This document shows, one piece after another, positions 12,599 to 24,685 of a stretch of DNA of 64,000 nucleotides. Numbering within the stretch: the stretch's first letter is position 1; every line of letters begins with the position of its first letter. Origin of the DNA: Marasmius tenuissimus (lineage: Eukaryota; Basidiomycota; Agaricomycetes; Agaricales; Marasmiaceae); contig JAQOTA010000054.1 of assembly GCA_029532415.1 (NCBI GenBank), positions 1,736,001 through 1,800,000 of the forward strand, read 5' to 3'. Made by a program: the position numbers and the translations under genes. The notes beneath the pieces are model-generated. The model saw only the letters and a list, made by a program, of their open reading frames with translations, had not been told where the DNA came from and did not search any database.

Positions 12599-14917
12599 TT
12601 AGTCCGCCGTTTTTTGCTTCTTCTTGGGAGGCTCGTTCGCATCCTTGTCAGAAGCCTTCGGTTTGGGCTTGGGCTTGGGCTTGGGTCGAGGTTTCTCCTC
12701 TCCGTCGACGTCCATAGCATCATCCTTTGCTGGTTTAGCCTTTGGTTTTGGCTTCGGCTTTGGCTTCGGTTTGTCGTCCACGTCCATGGCGTCGTCATCT
12801 GCCTTCTTCTTCCTCTTCTTTTTGGGCTTCTCCTCTTCCTCGTCGTCATCATCTGCATCGCTATCGTCGCCAGCTTTCTTTGCGTTCTTCGAGCCCTCGC
12901 CAGCCTTCCCTTTGGTCTTTGTCTTGACCTTCTTTTTCTTCTTCTTTGCGAACTCCATATCGCCACTCGCATCAGAGGCTGTTGCTGCACCGCCCTCTGA
13001 TGAGTCGGACTCAGTGGGAGAGCCTGAATCAGAAGAGGAAGCTTGGAAGTCCTCTACAACAAAAGGGGGTAAGTTCGACCAACATCCGACCAAAGGAAAG
13101 AAACTACGGACCATCCTCTTCACTGTCTTCATCATCATCCATAGCGGCGCGGCTGGATTTCACGGGTCGTTTGCCGCTCGAGCTGACGCTTCGCATGTCT
13201 TCATCGTCCTCGTCGTCATCGTCGGCAACTGCGGCAGCCAACAACTCAGCATCCGCCACCATCTCGTTCTTGAGGCGAATCTTCTTCTCCTTCAAATACG
13301 ACTCCGTAGGCTCGTGTTCCTCCTTGTTGATATTCGTGAAGGTGAGCTCGGTGCCGCTACGCGTAACGATCTTCAAATCGAATGTTCGAGCCGCGGTTGC
13401 TCCCATACTCGAACCGACACGGGAGAAAACAGCCTTGTCGACATCAGACAGCTCGATGAGATAAGGCTGCTTGGAAACAAAGAAGATGTATTTCTCCAGC
13501 ATGAACAGATCTCCCTGCACGGCCTTGAGGTTAGCCTTAATCCCAGGATGGCCATCGCGACTGCAAACATGCGTGAGAGGAGGAGAAGAACTATCGAAAC
13601 TGAATACAGACCTCTGGAAGCTACCCGCGCCGATGATCTTTTTCTGTGAAAGAGCACGGAACACGCTTGATACAACCTCGAATGTTGGCTCGTCGTAGTT
13701 CTTTTTCAACTTCTCGTACTTGGCAATCTCTTCCCTGGATTCATGTAAGCCACCGTTTGACGTGTTATGGAGCCGCGCTTACTCGTCCATGTTGAGCTCT
13801 GCCGTGGTTTCTTCCTCACGACTGAATTGCATTATGAGATATTGGTAAGGTGTCTGTCCCTGCCGGATCGGGTTGTTCAATCCTAGCTGCAAGGGAGATC
13901 GGTGACTGCGCGGCGAAGAGTGTTAGAGCACCCACAATGAACAAGACATGGAGGTCATCTTTGGGTAAGAGGAAAAGTCTTGATATCTTCGTGAATTCGA
14001 TTTTGTAATCGTAGGTTTTGCCTCGTAGTCGCAAGAAATCAGGGAACATTATAACATCGTATCGACCACGAGGTGTAAGGACGAGGACCTCCTCGAAGCT
14101 GAGAACCATGTCTCCCATGACCTTCCCAATGTCGGCTTTTTCTTTGACCATGTCGTGGAAGACCGTTGCAGCACTAATTTCTTCGTCGTCATTCTCAATC
14201 TCCGCATCAGATCCAGCGTCCGACCCCTTGAATTTTGACATCGTTCCGGGTACGTAGAAGCGTATCTCCACCATTTCGTCGCCACCCTTTTTCGATGAAG
14301 TGGCCGGTGAAGCGAAATCCAGCGAGACTTCGGTTTTCCCTGCTATGTTCGAGTTGGCCACATGTTGAAGGGGAAGTTCGAATGCGGTTTTGTCGGAGAC
14401 AGTGAAAGCGAGGTCCTGCCCTGTTTTTGTTTGTGAGTCATATTTCCCTTTTCCTGGGTTGTCAGCAACGTGCCTTGGAAATCGGTTACACCCCAATTCC
14501 AACCCTTGAGGGAGATTTCTCGTGTTTCAAGAGTGACTGAGAAATGGTTCTTGAGAAGCGTAGCTAGCCTATCGTGGTCCTAAAGAGAATGAGGCCATAT
14601 TTCCGGTAACAAATCGTCTGGGCGCACCTCTCGCGCGAAGCCATCGAATGTCTCCTTGCGTTGTTCATTTCCCACTTTCAACCCGACCCTCAACTGAAAA
14701 TTCCGAGCGACACGTATCCACTGTGCCCACTTGATATCTGCTGCAGCCATAGACGTGACTCCTTCTGAATCCGACCCTTTCCACGCCATTCCACTCGCAG
14801 CGATACGGAATTCTGCACAATTTGTAAGGGGGTCATCAAGTTGATTTTGGAGAGAGAATACTCACTCCCAGCCTCTGGAGAAAGTCCATGAAATATCCTG
14901 TCGAACTGGGTCGTCAT
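12599..14917 (-). CDS. POB3: FACT complex subunit POB3/SSRP1
   Basis: The gene starts MTTQFDRIFHGLSPEAGSE at 14917 and stops at 12599-12601. The N-terminal SSRP1/Pob3 domain is clear (MAWKGSDSEGVTSMAAADIK, and a later WNWG segment). It is followed by the double PH-like middle domain, with residues such as FPDFLRLRGKTYDYKIEFTK and LPKDDLHVLFIVG, and then an acidic Ser/Asp-rich linker. As in other fungi there is no HMG box at the end; animals carry that box on SSRP1 and fungi supply it separately as Nhp6. FACT reorganises nucleosomes ahead of polymerases during transcription and replication. The C-terminal tail here is unusual: two KPKPKP runs of ten or more residues, spaced by DAMDVD repeats, end in a basic nuclear-localisation-like PPKKKQK. 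Confidence 0.93.
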
Positions 14918-15137
14918 GATCGCGACGGGTCAAGTGCGAGCAGGGATGATGGTGGAAAGAGAAAAAGGCGCAAACTGTTTGACGCGCTGCTGACTCGCAC
15001 CCGGACGCGTCGCATGGCCCAAGCGCCTTGGTCAAACAGCACTCACTTGCACCCCCATCCTCCCCTGCTTTTTCGGACTTCCTCCTCTATATTACGCCGC
15101 TTCTATAATTTGATTCTTTGATTTGGACCGATATTGA
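14918..15137. promoter_or_regulatory. Divergent promoter of POB3 and alpha-actinin, with an ACGCGT box
   Basis: There are 220 bp between the two divergent start codons. An ACGCGT (MluI-box) hexamer lies at 15005-15010 inside CCGGACGCGTCGC. In fungi this box is the binding core of MBF-type G1/S regulators, which would suit a replication-linked gene such as POB3. Binding is inference; the motif and the orientation are directly visible. Confidence 0.5.
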
Positions 15138-17869
15138 ATGGTTTCTTCAGACTCTCGGGATGATGTTGATATCGTGCAAGAAAGAACCTTTTGTAAATGG
15201 TGGGTCCCGCCTGCTCGTTAAGCGGTGGGTTCAAACGCTGACCAGGCCCTTTCTGCATTATATCTAGGCTGAATACCAAATTAGAAGCAGAAGGATATCC
15301 CCCAATGTCGTCTTTAGTTAACGATCTCTCCGATGGTGTTCGTCTCATTCAGCTTATGGTACGTTCTACCTCTCGAGTTTCTGCTCATTTACTAAGAGAA
15401 TACGACAGGAAATTATGGGCAAGCTTTTCTATGGAACTCAAGGGAGCTTTCACTGAGATGTAGCTATGCAGGGGACGTATCTCTTGGCCGATACAACAAG
15501 AATCCACGAATGCGAGTTCAGAAGGCGGAGAACGTTAACAAAGCGCTGGAATTCATAACCTCAAGAGGTGTTAAACTCACGAATATAGGCCCCGAGGGTA
15601 TGCTTGCACCTGAAAGCCTTTCATACAGCGACTGAACCTCCGATATAGACATCATGGATGGCAATCTGAAGTTGATCCTGGGCATGATATGGACTCTCAT
15701 TCTTCGGTTTACCATTGCGGATATCAGGTACTATTTCTCGATTGCTTACTCAAACCTACCTGACGTTCGCCTCCACGCGTATAGTGAAGAAGGGCTTTCA
15801 GCGAAGGAAGGCCTTTTACTGTGGTGTCAACGGAAGACCGAACCCTACAAAGAAGTCAACGTTCAAGATTTCTCCACGAGCTGGTCAGACGGGCTTGCTT
15901 TGTATGAATTTGGTTTCTAAATCGAGCCTCAGCACCTAACAGAGGATTTCAAGATGTGCCTTGATTCACTGTCACCGCCCCGATCTACTAGATTACGACA
16001 AGTTGAATAAGGTTAGTCATGCCCTTTGGTCAAGTGAATGTGAACTAAGCACATTTTTTCAGGATGACCGCCATGGGAATACCCGGTTAGCGTTCCAAAT
16101 TGCGGCTGAGCATCTGGATATTCCAGTGCGTGGTCCACTTTCGGCTCAGTGCGATTCTCAACTCACGATCACCGCCTTTGCAGCAATTGCTGGAGGTCGA
16201 AGACTTGTGCGATTCAGCTCGACCCGACGAACGCAGTGTGATGACTTATATCGCTTGCTTCTTCCACGCGTTTTCCTCGATGGGCACGTATACCTCCTTT
16301 TACAGTACATATTGCGTCTTACATTCGCTTTTCGTGCAGACCAAGCAGAGACAGTCTCCCGGAGGGTGGAGAAGTTTGCTGAACTGATGCAATCTGTTTG
16401 GGTATCTCGCAACGACTACGAGCGGCGAATACGTCTGGTACTCAACGCCTCAATAATGGCATTTCCCGATGTTCACCGTTTTCTCTAGCTGCTGGCAGCC
16501 CTGTCGGAAGTCCAAGCCAAATGGCTTACTAGTACATTCTCCGGGTCCTATACAGAGGCAAAGGCTCTGTCTGCAGACTTTACCACCTATAAACAGACTA
16601 CCAAACGAACTTGGGTTACCGAGAAGCAGGATATTGCCACGCTCTTTGGGAATGTGCAAACGAAACTCAAGACCTATGGTTTGAGAGACTATGTTCCCCC
16701 GGAAGGACTCGCGCTTTCTGACCTCGATCAGGCCTGGAAAAACTTACTCGTGTCGGAGGCTGAACGCTCCAGAGCAATCAACGCCGAAATACGACAGTGA
16801 GTAGTGACCTCCTACCTTACCGTTGGTCTAATCTAAAGTTTGCGTTAGAATCAAGGAGACACTTCGCAAGAAGTTTGCGGACCTGGCCAACGATTTTCAC
16901 CACCGTTTACATCTCATCTCTTCCGAGCTTACCGCTATCGATGGCCCTTTAGAGGTATGGTAACCTTTTTGATGGCACTACTCGATAAGTACTAAGGACC
17001 ATGTCAGGTGCAACAACAACTGGTTCAGCAGATACAGACTCGAATACCGGCTCTTTCAGATAAGTTGGCGGAAGTGGCTGCCGCAGAGGGCGAATGCAGT
17101 GCGGCCAACGTGGAGGAGAACGATTACACTGTCTTCAGCTGCCAAGACCTGGAATTTGAACTCGAGCTCCTGGTGCAGAGCGTGGCGAAGAAGATTGCTT
17201 TCATCGATAATCAGGTATTCGTACACTTTGATTGAGTGTTACTTCTGCTGAACTCATTGCAATAGATTGTCTCTCGGAACATGACGAATCTTACTCCAGC
17301 ACAGCTAGAACAGTTTGAAAGCACGTTCCGGTACTTTGACAGAGACGAATCGAATACCCTGAATCAGTCTGAAATGACAGCTGCCCTTGCCAGTCTGGGG
17401 ATTGTCTACTCGGTAAAGCGCACCCTGACATCTTGGTGACCATCTGCTTAGAGTCTCTTTAGGATGAGGACATGGACTACATCTACGATCAGCTGGTGCA
17501 GGACTACGGCGCAGTGTCTTTCGAGGCCTTCATCAATCTTCTGGTACGTTCCACTACTACGAATGGCGCATGCGTAGTCTTATCCGTGGCAGGTTGATAT
17601 AATGGAGGATCAAACAACTCCCGACCAACTGCGAGAATCTTTCCGCGGTATCGCTTCCGACAAGGTAGGAATCCGCCGCTGGTGAATGCTCCTATGCCCA
17701 GACTGACCGATGAATTACGCAGCCATTCGTTACGGAACTTGACTTGCGGATTGCGCACCTACCTGCATCTGCGATCGAATACCTACGCGAAGCGATGCCC
17801 AGCAAGCCGAATGAAGCAGGAGAACCAGAGTATGACTATGAGAGATGGTTGGACGAAGTTTTTGCGTAG
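15138..17869 (+). CDS. Alpha-actinin, actin cross-linking protein
   Basis: I assemble 17 exons, starting [18 protein letters not shown] at 15138 and ending at TAG 17867-17869, to exactly 623 codons in frame. Two calponin-homology domains come first: [15 protein letters not shown] and on, then [12 protein letters not shown], then [14 protein letters not shown] and [15 protein letters not shown]. Spectrin-type helices follow ([17 protein letters not shown] and on). The C-terminus has a calmodulin-like part whose first EF-hand loop, [12 protein letters not shown], keeps the metal ligands. Length and order fit the short fungal alpha-actinins with two spectrin repeats. The protein bundles F-actin at the cytokinetic ring and at patches. 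Two introns (15419-15471 and 16284-16339) appear to have GC donors, and exon 3 (15409-15418) is only 10 nt. The neighbour downstream is cofilin, another actin regulator. Confidence 0.93.
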
Positions 17870-18100
17870 TCTTATTACATATAGAATACGTAGCTTATAA
17901 GAGAGATATCCAGCGCCCTAGATGCATAGCTCATTCGCCTTTACACTCCGGTCGTGAGTTTCCTCGTTCTGGACACTGTGCTGTACATTCCCTGATCAAC
18001 CGCGTGCAACGGCCAGAAAGTGGTCCCTGTTTGTCAGCACTGCCACCAATCATATCTTCTCTTTCACTCCCATCTACGTCCATCTCAACCACGTACCACC

Positions 18101-18757
18101 ATGGTAGGAGACAATCTTTTCCCGCTCTTTTAAGCTTTGGTCATTCACTGTCTTCGCAGTCTGGAATGTCCGGTGTCTCCGTCCATGATGAATGCGTTCA
18201 ATCATATCAGGAGTTGAAGTTGAGCAAGAAGCTCAAGTACATCATCTACAAGCTCAACGACAATAACACGCAAATCGTCGTCGAAAAGAAGTCCGACTCG
18301 AAGGATTATGAAGATTTCATTGGCGATCTCCCAGAGACCGAGTGCAGATGGGCTGTCTACGACTTTGAGTTCTCGAAGGATGGTGGCACCCGTAACAAGC
18401 TCTGTTTCTTTGCTTGGTGAGTGATCGTGGATCCATACGTGCCTTTCGACTTTTCGAATCCTTTAATTGGATATCCTTCATCTCTGGCACGTCTACCTTG
18501 GGGTGATCTGGTTGCTGATACGCCCTGATAAGGTCTCCCGATAATTCCAAGATCAAGCAGAAGATGGTTTTCGCCTCGTCCAAGGACGCTTTGCGACGCT
18601 CCCTTGATGGGATTGCAGTTGAGATCAGGGAACTGACAATAGCGAGATAGCTTATGAGAGCGGTACGCCCTTCTAGTTACTGCCCGTTCCAGTCATCTGA
18701 GTGTCTATTGTCCAACCTCTTCTAGTTCTTGGTAAAGCCTCTAGCAACACACGTTAA
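18101..18757 (+). CDS. Cofilin/ADF, actin-severing protein, with an apparent frameshift
   Basis: The protein reads SGVSVHDECVQSYQELKLSK and continues KLKYIIYKLNDNNTQIVVE, then SKIKQKMVFASSKDALRRSL, which is the classic cofilin fold with the actin-binding long helix. A first exon holding only ATG (18101-18103), spliced to 18160, is likely because cofilin genes often carry an intron right after the start; an in-frame ATG at 18166 is the alternative. Exon 2 ends at 18416 and exon 3 starts at 18533. Near 18626 one base appears to be missing. As written, the frame ends early at TAG 18648-18650 (125 residues). The +1 frame then shows the expected C-terminal residues up to a donor at 18663 and a last exon ending at TAA 18755-18757. 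Either this is a real truncation or a sequence error; I favour error, since cofilin is essential. Confidence 0.88.
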
Positions 18758-20329
18758 CCCCTTTTGCCTTGGACGGACCATTTACCCTTGCCCTAATTAC
18801 GTTGTAACCACGTATTTCACCGAATCACCACAGAAGAATTCACTCGAAATCTAGAACATCCCATTTCCGCACCCTCTTTGACCAAAATCTGAGTAACGGC
18901 CATCGGTGCAGCGCATGTATAGCACACGAGTTTTCTCGTACAAGAAGGGCCAGCAGGGTATGGCCTTGGTGTTCTGATCAGAGTATGTTCGCCATACGCC
19001 GATGCACCTTGGGCGGCGTGGAACCTTGTACCTGGCTTTAAGGTCTGAAGATAGTAGTGCGTTTCGATGACGCACATGTCGCAGCGCGATCATGATGGTT
19101 GAACGTTGAACATTATTGAACAGTGAGAATGATCTGCCTTTCACGGCTATCCCATCAACACACCTCTTGCCAGTCTTTTACTCCGACCGCTGTCAGTCGT
19201 CTATCAGTTGAAGTTCAAAGTAAAACAACTATTGCCCCTCAGGATGTAGTGTATCTGGTCGGGGCGCCTCTTCGCACCATGCGATATCTATGGCAATGAG
19301 CTCCTCTCGAACTCGCAGAGCAGTGGTTGCAGCCCCTACCTCAGACATCGACTCAGAGTATTCTTCACGCGTCGGTATGTCCTTCAGTTCTTGTTTCGAG
19401 GACATTCTTGTCTGATTTGGCTTGTATGTTTGACAAGAAGAGGCACACGGACTTCGGGGGGGTTGATGATAAGTCATGGCGTGCTGGCAGACTTTATACT
19501 AATCTGTGTCAATTCCCGACACTTGATCGTCACGTTCCTGGAGTTCATATCTGTTCATATGCTCCTCAGCGTAACAACGCTCGGCCAGGATAAATTGAAT
19601 GGGGCCAAAACTCCGATGGAGAAGAGTAAGGAAAAGCCTATACTGAGCGTTGCTCTTCGGTCACCTCGGCGCGCGAATGTTCTGTGAAGATCATAGTCGC
19701 CCTTCCTATCTGCAGCGCAGTTGTGCGGTCTGCAATTGTCCGCCTACAATCCCCGCTCAGAGATCCGCCCTACTAGTACATTCAAACACTGGCGGTGTTT
19801 GTGTTTGGAAGGGAGGACAGGAAGCTGGTGGGGTGGGTTTCTCGGGCTGTGCTCACTGATGGGATGCTGAAACAGTGATTTTCTGCTCGAGTCGGCCTTC
19901 TCCGGTTGCTTTTTCAAACTCTTAGCGTGGTTCGAGTTACACTCGCCCTTGACTGGTTTTTTTCTGGCAGCATCGCAGTCCTTCCAGCCTCCAGTTTCGG
20001 AGACTTTCGGCTACGAGACGGTAGAACACCGTTCGCGCCCATGTCCTTGCCGATGCCCCTTGCCAAGTCTTCACTGCAAGGGCTCTATCCAGAGAGTGTT
20101 ACAGGGGAACACATTCAGAATGTTGCGCCTGAATGCACGCCTAATACTGTTTTGGGCAATATAATGAAAGATAATGAATGGACGAGCACGAGGTGAATGT
20201 CAGAGTAAAATGGGGCTGACAACATCTGACAGAACTCGTCGGTCTCCCCTCCCTCCATCACCCCATCATCATTCCCGCCTGATCCTCCCCCCCCCCCCCA
20301 CGCCATCCGCCTTCCTCTCCTTCACGTTC
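18758..20329. other. Gene-free stretch of 1.57 kb
   Basis: I find no frame with recognisable family residues on either strand. The end (about 20,289-20,301) holds a run of thirteen C next to the start of the membrane-protein gene, and the upstream part is the probable promoter for that gene. Confidence 0.5.
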
Positions 20330-22047
20330 ATGAGTTATCCATCTGACGTCGAATACCCTCGAAGGGTCGTCGTGGATGACACGGATCCCAGAATCAAGTA
20401 CAACCAAGGTGATTGGGCCATCGACAACCACTCGTTCGACGATATCACCATCTTCGGATTACCGTACAATGGAACCATGCATGGTACCGCGTCGGCCACC
20501 GCGAGCTTTAGCTTTGATTTTGAAGGTGCGTCTCACGTCGACGTTTTGTTCCCAGATTCTTGAATGCTGTTTCTTCCAGGCGAGTTCGTCCAAGTTCGGG
20601 GGGCAAAGGACAACCGCAAAGTCGCCCTACCAGAGGGGGTTACCAGCGATAATGTAACCGCCCTCGCGAAGTGGACGTGCCAGGTCGACGGAAGTCCGAT
20701 CAGGACGACGGCGTATCGACCTTACATATTCGACCGTACGAACAATATGTTATGCGAGCAGGGTAAACTCTCGAGGGGACGACACACGCTTACGGTCAAT
20801 GTTACTTTGGATGACCCGAGCACCCAAATGTTTTGGTTGGACAAAGTGGAGTATACCCCGGTTCCGGACGCAGACCTCTCGAAGGAGGTGTTGAAGTTTG
20901 ACTCGAGCGACCCTGCGATTCAGGTCGACAACAGCACCGGTCTCTGGAAGTCCATTTCTCTCTTCAATGGTACGGGTACTACAGGCGCAAGCGCGTCATT
21001 CAAATTCAATGGTACGCCTCACACGTTGTAACTTACGGCCCCACATATAATTCACACCGGCTCGGTATAGGCACATCCGTATCATTATACGGGTTCAACG
21101 AAGGATCAGACCAAGATTGGGAAGCTGCAACCGGCAGATACTACGTCGATAACAAAGGGGACACCACCTTCGATATCACTGGGAGCAAACCGGTTCCTGG
21201 GCTTCCTAACAATCGCACGGACTGGTATCACCAGCTGTGGTTCACTGCTGCTAATATCGATCCTGGCTCTCATGAAATGATCCTCACGTACACCGGCGTT
21301 TATGCAGGCAAGGCCATCCAGTGGTTGTCAATAGATTACTTCTACGTGACAGCCAGCGAGGGCTCCAAGTTGAACTCAGCGCCGCCAGCTGGAGGCGGAG
21401 GTGGCAATGGATCCGGCTCAAGTAATGGGCAGTCGGGTTCCGACAGCAAAAGCAACACCGGGGCGATCGCAGGAGGCGTTGTTGGTGGAGTCCTGGGTTT
21501 GGCGCTTATTGCCCTTGCTGTCTGGTTCTTCGTGAAGAAACGGAAGAACAAGGACAGCTACGGTCAATACGACGGGTTCCAGCCTCAAAATATGTACTCT
21601 GCTTCCGCCACTCACCCTTCTGTCTCGATGTACGGCGGACAGCCTCCTGCCTCGACATTCTCCGGGCAACCTCCCGTCTCCACATATTCCGGATCGTATG
21701 CTGGGTCTATAAGAGGAGGTTCCTCGGGTGTGGTCAGTCCTGCCCCGACAGGTCAACACAGCAGCTTCACAGCGGGAGCCGCGTCGGGGGCTTGGGATCC
21801 CTATCGAGACCACGCCAATTCAAGTCAGGGCGGTTCCAACTATGGCGGTTCTGACTCAACGCGTAGCCCCATGGTTGTGTCCAATCCTGCCGCTGGCACT
21901 AGCCAGAATTGGGCTGATATGAAAAGTGCCCAAAGGGACGCCGTCAACTCAACGCCGGTCACTCAAAGGCAGCACCAGGACAGTGGCGTCCGATATAATC
22001 AACCAGGACAAGTGGTTGATGTCCCGCCTACGTATACTGAGGCGTAG
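20330..22047 (+). CDS. One-helix membrane protein with N-terminal ectodomain (Agaricomycete family)
   Basis: Three exons (20330-20525, 20580-21011, 21071-22047) give 534 residues. The first 370 or so form two similar beta-rich segments, each opening with a pattern like DDTDPRIKY or DSSDPAIQVDNSTG and continuing into FNG and glycan-type NxT/S sites. This resembles the galactose-binding-like ectodomains common in mushroom genomes. A Gly/Ser/Asn-rich linker leads to one transmembrane helix (GAIAGGVVGGVLGLALIALA) and a stop-transfer KKRKNKD. The cytosolic tail is Ser/Pro/Gln-rich. No N-terminal signal peptide is visible, which is odd for a protein with an outer domain; the helix may itself act as a signal anchor with the N-terminus outside. 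Function unknown. Confidence 0.85.
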
Positions 22048-22420
22048 CGCCATTTTCAAGACGCTTAATCAGTCATCCCTTTTTCACGGCTTCCTTCACG
22101 TACTATCACTTGATGGATCTTCTGCTGCCTACATATTGTTATTCACCACTCTACATACTTCACTCATTGCGTTCATTCAAAGTGAAAGCTGAGTTTTATT
22201 TATTTATCAAATGATTGTCGTATATAGCCTCAATATACTCGTATGTTGTGACGGTTTTTGGCAGGGACGACACGCAGAATTTGCTTGCGATGGCGTAGCA
22301 TAAATCAGCCACTGCCAGAACAACACGGGAATCATTCAAACGCCCGATGGGATACAGTTACTGTTTACGTAATAACACTCCCTTTCCTCACCACATCCAC
22401 TACTGTACTTTCATGCTAGG

Positions 22421-24131
22421 ATGAGCGCCAGTCGCCGTTCTTCAATCGACTCAGAGGCTTCCCGAGACAACGTCGGGGTTGAATCTCATCTCGTTCTCCT
22501 TCACGATGCGTCTGACGAAGAGGACAACGGATTCGGATTCGAGGACAGTGAGGAGGACCTCTCTCAGCTACCCGTCAGCAGTGCCCTTCCCCTGGCACCG
22601 TCTCTCATCTTTCTTCACCTTCTCTCACCGTTCTTGAAGTTGGGAACTTTGCTGCTCCCAAACACCGGGCTCTCGTTAAAATACGGTCTACCAGCTCTAT
22701 TCCTATTCGCAGTCTTGTCGGCTTTCGCTCGACAAATATGGTACATGCTATCGAGATACGTTCGAAAGGATGACTTAGTAGATGTCATTGTGGACGTATT
22801 TGCCAGAGGGAGAGGAAAAAGAAGGAGAAAGCTGCTGAAGACGATTATTCAGACAGGAAGTGGGTTACTACGAGTCTTATTGTCTGTGCTCTACATTCGT
22901 GGTGCGTACACCGCCTCGATAACATAGAAGCGCCCTCTCACGTCTTCCTCCAGTATCCATTGGCTTGTTGATTCCCCTGTTCTCCAAGGATTTTCCTTCT
23001 GTCTCCCCGGTGATCCTCACCCTCATCATAGCGGTGGTTTTACTACCAATTTGTCTTCGCCAATCTCTCTCATCTAGATTGGTCATCTATTCGACATGGG
23101 GTTCCGTCGCCACATTTGTTCTGTGGTTTATTTGCGTCGTATACGCATACTCCCAAGGCTCATTGGAGACGAACAAAGCTTGGTTGCGAATGGGACCACT
23201 TTGGCAAGGAATCAGTACGTTTCTTTACCTCGATTCCTTATCTATGGAATGCACAGCTGACGTCGTTTCTTCTCAAGGCACTATTGCTTATGCCTTTACC
23301 ACTTCCAACACTCTTGCCTTGTCTGCTTCCCTCAAAGCCGGAGTTCGGCCGACCTCGTCTGCGATGCAGAAACGCCCGCTCTCGCATTCATTCAAATTCC
23401 TATCCGTCCTCTCTGTATCAATAGCACTTTTGTTTGCGCTCCCACTTGTTGTGTTTGCTGCGTTCCCCAATCGGTTGCAAATCGTGAGTGGTTACCAGTC
23501 GATGCGTCGAACCTAACAGTTCATAACTGTCATTCCAGCAGGACATTCCGGCTTCTCGAATCCGACCATTCCGTGTATTTCTTAACGCTGCTACCCTTCT
23601 GCTAGGGGTTCCGTCTATTCTTGTGACCGTTCCCAAAATCCCCGTGCCCGAGCACCTTCAATGGCGAACCTCCATTCCTGTATCCCGTCTCGTTACCTTC
23701 ATCATCGTGCTACTCCTGGCAAACGTACCGTCCTTGGTCAACACCGTCTTCAGTGACGTTCTGATCGCTTGCGCGCTGTCGGCTACCTATTTCCTTCCCG
23801 GTTAGTCTCCTCTACGACTCGTTCACCGCCATTCTGACTTTCTTCTCGGGTGATTTTCACAGCTCTGCTACACATCATCACTCACTTCTTCCGACGCCCG
23901 TTGTCGATTGTAGTGCCCAGTCAGCCCAACACTCCTACCGCTCTCTCCCCGGTGGACGAGCCCGAAGTGAGTGCGAATGACCCATTGCTCCGACGGAAGG
24001 AGAAGGCGTTACAGAGGAAACAATGGAAACGTCGACTCATTTGGGATTTGGGTGTCTGGACATTGTTGCTCCCTGTGGGAGGTGGCGGGCTCATGTGGGC
24101 CATTGGCACGTTGTTCGGGAATAACGAGTAG
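22421..24131 (+). CDS. Polytopic membrane protein, about ten helices, possible amino-acid-permease type
   Basis: The gene starts MSASRRSSIDSEASRDN at 22421 and ends at TAG 24129-24131, with four or five short introns. A hydrophilic acidic N-terminus of about 60 residues precedes nine to eleven hydrophobic segments, among them YGLPALFLFAVLSAFA, ILTLIIAVVLLPICL, SVATFVLWFICVVYAYS, FLSVLSVSIALLFALPL, LVTFIIVLLLANVP and a last one near the C-terminus. A tract reading TIAYAFTTSNTLALSASLKA sits where AAAP/SLC36-38 transporters have a conserved cytosol-facing helix, so I suggest a distant transporter of that type. This is inference from topology; no diagnostic motif is present. The loop before the last helix is rich in Lys/Arg, consistent with a cytosolic side. 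Confidence 0.7.
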
Positions 24132-24685
24132 GCATTGACATGCGCGGCCAATTTTTTCTGCGTAGATCTCTTCCGAAAAGGTAATCTTTGTTCTTTCTGT
24201 TGGATATTTCTATAGTCTTCATAGGGACTTTTTTCTGTCGATTTATGGTGTCGGCTGGTCCAGAAATATAGCCCACAGTGTACTTATCTTGATGCTGGAA
24301 GTGGCTGACGGACCTCATCTGCACCTGCTTACAATCTGTATCAATACACATACTTCAATCTAGCAATATCGAGGTATTTTGGGCTACTCGTGTAAACAAT
24401 ATGTACATATTTCGGAGTCTCAAGAAAGGGAGAATCGAAAGTAGAAGCGACAGGAGGTTGTGCGCAAAGGAAGGGGTCGACAAGGCTGTTCTGTTTGGGA
24501 GGAAAAACGAAGGGTTCATTCAGGACCCGAATTCTAGAATCAAGAATGACTTAGTAGCTGAGCACGAACTCATGAAATAGAAACTTACTCGGGACATCGA
24601 GAAGGGCACAAAAGACCTCTCCTTGCATGTGGTCCCAGCCCGCAGGTAACTTCCATTCGCTCAGTATTTGCTTATCGCCTTCATG
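24132..24685. other. Intergenic region
   Basis: No gene seen. It lies between the stop of the polytopic membrane protein and the decayed Crinkler-like locus. Confidence 0.5.

Noticed and set aside
12624..13649. 341-residue + strand open frame antisense to POB3
   Set aside because: It is the mirror of the Lys/Asp-rich POB3 tail, giving runs of Gly/Leu/Phe and Ser. The minus frame has the clear FACT signature.
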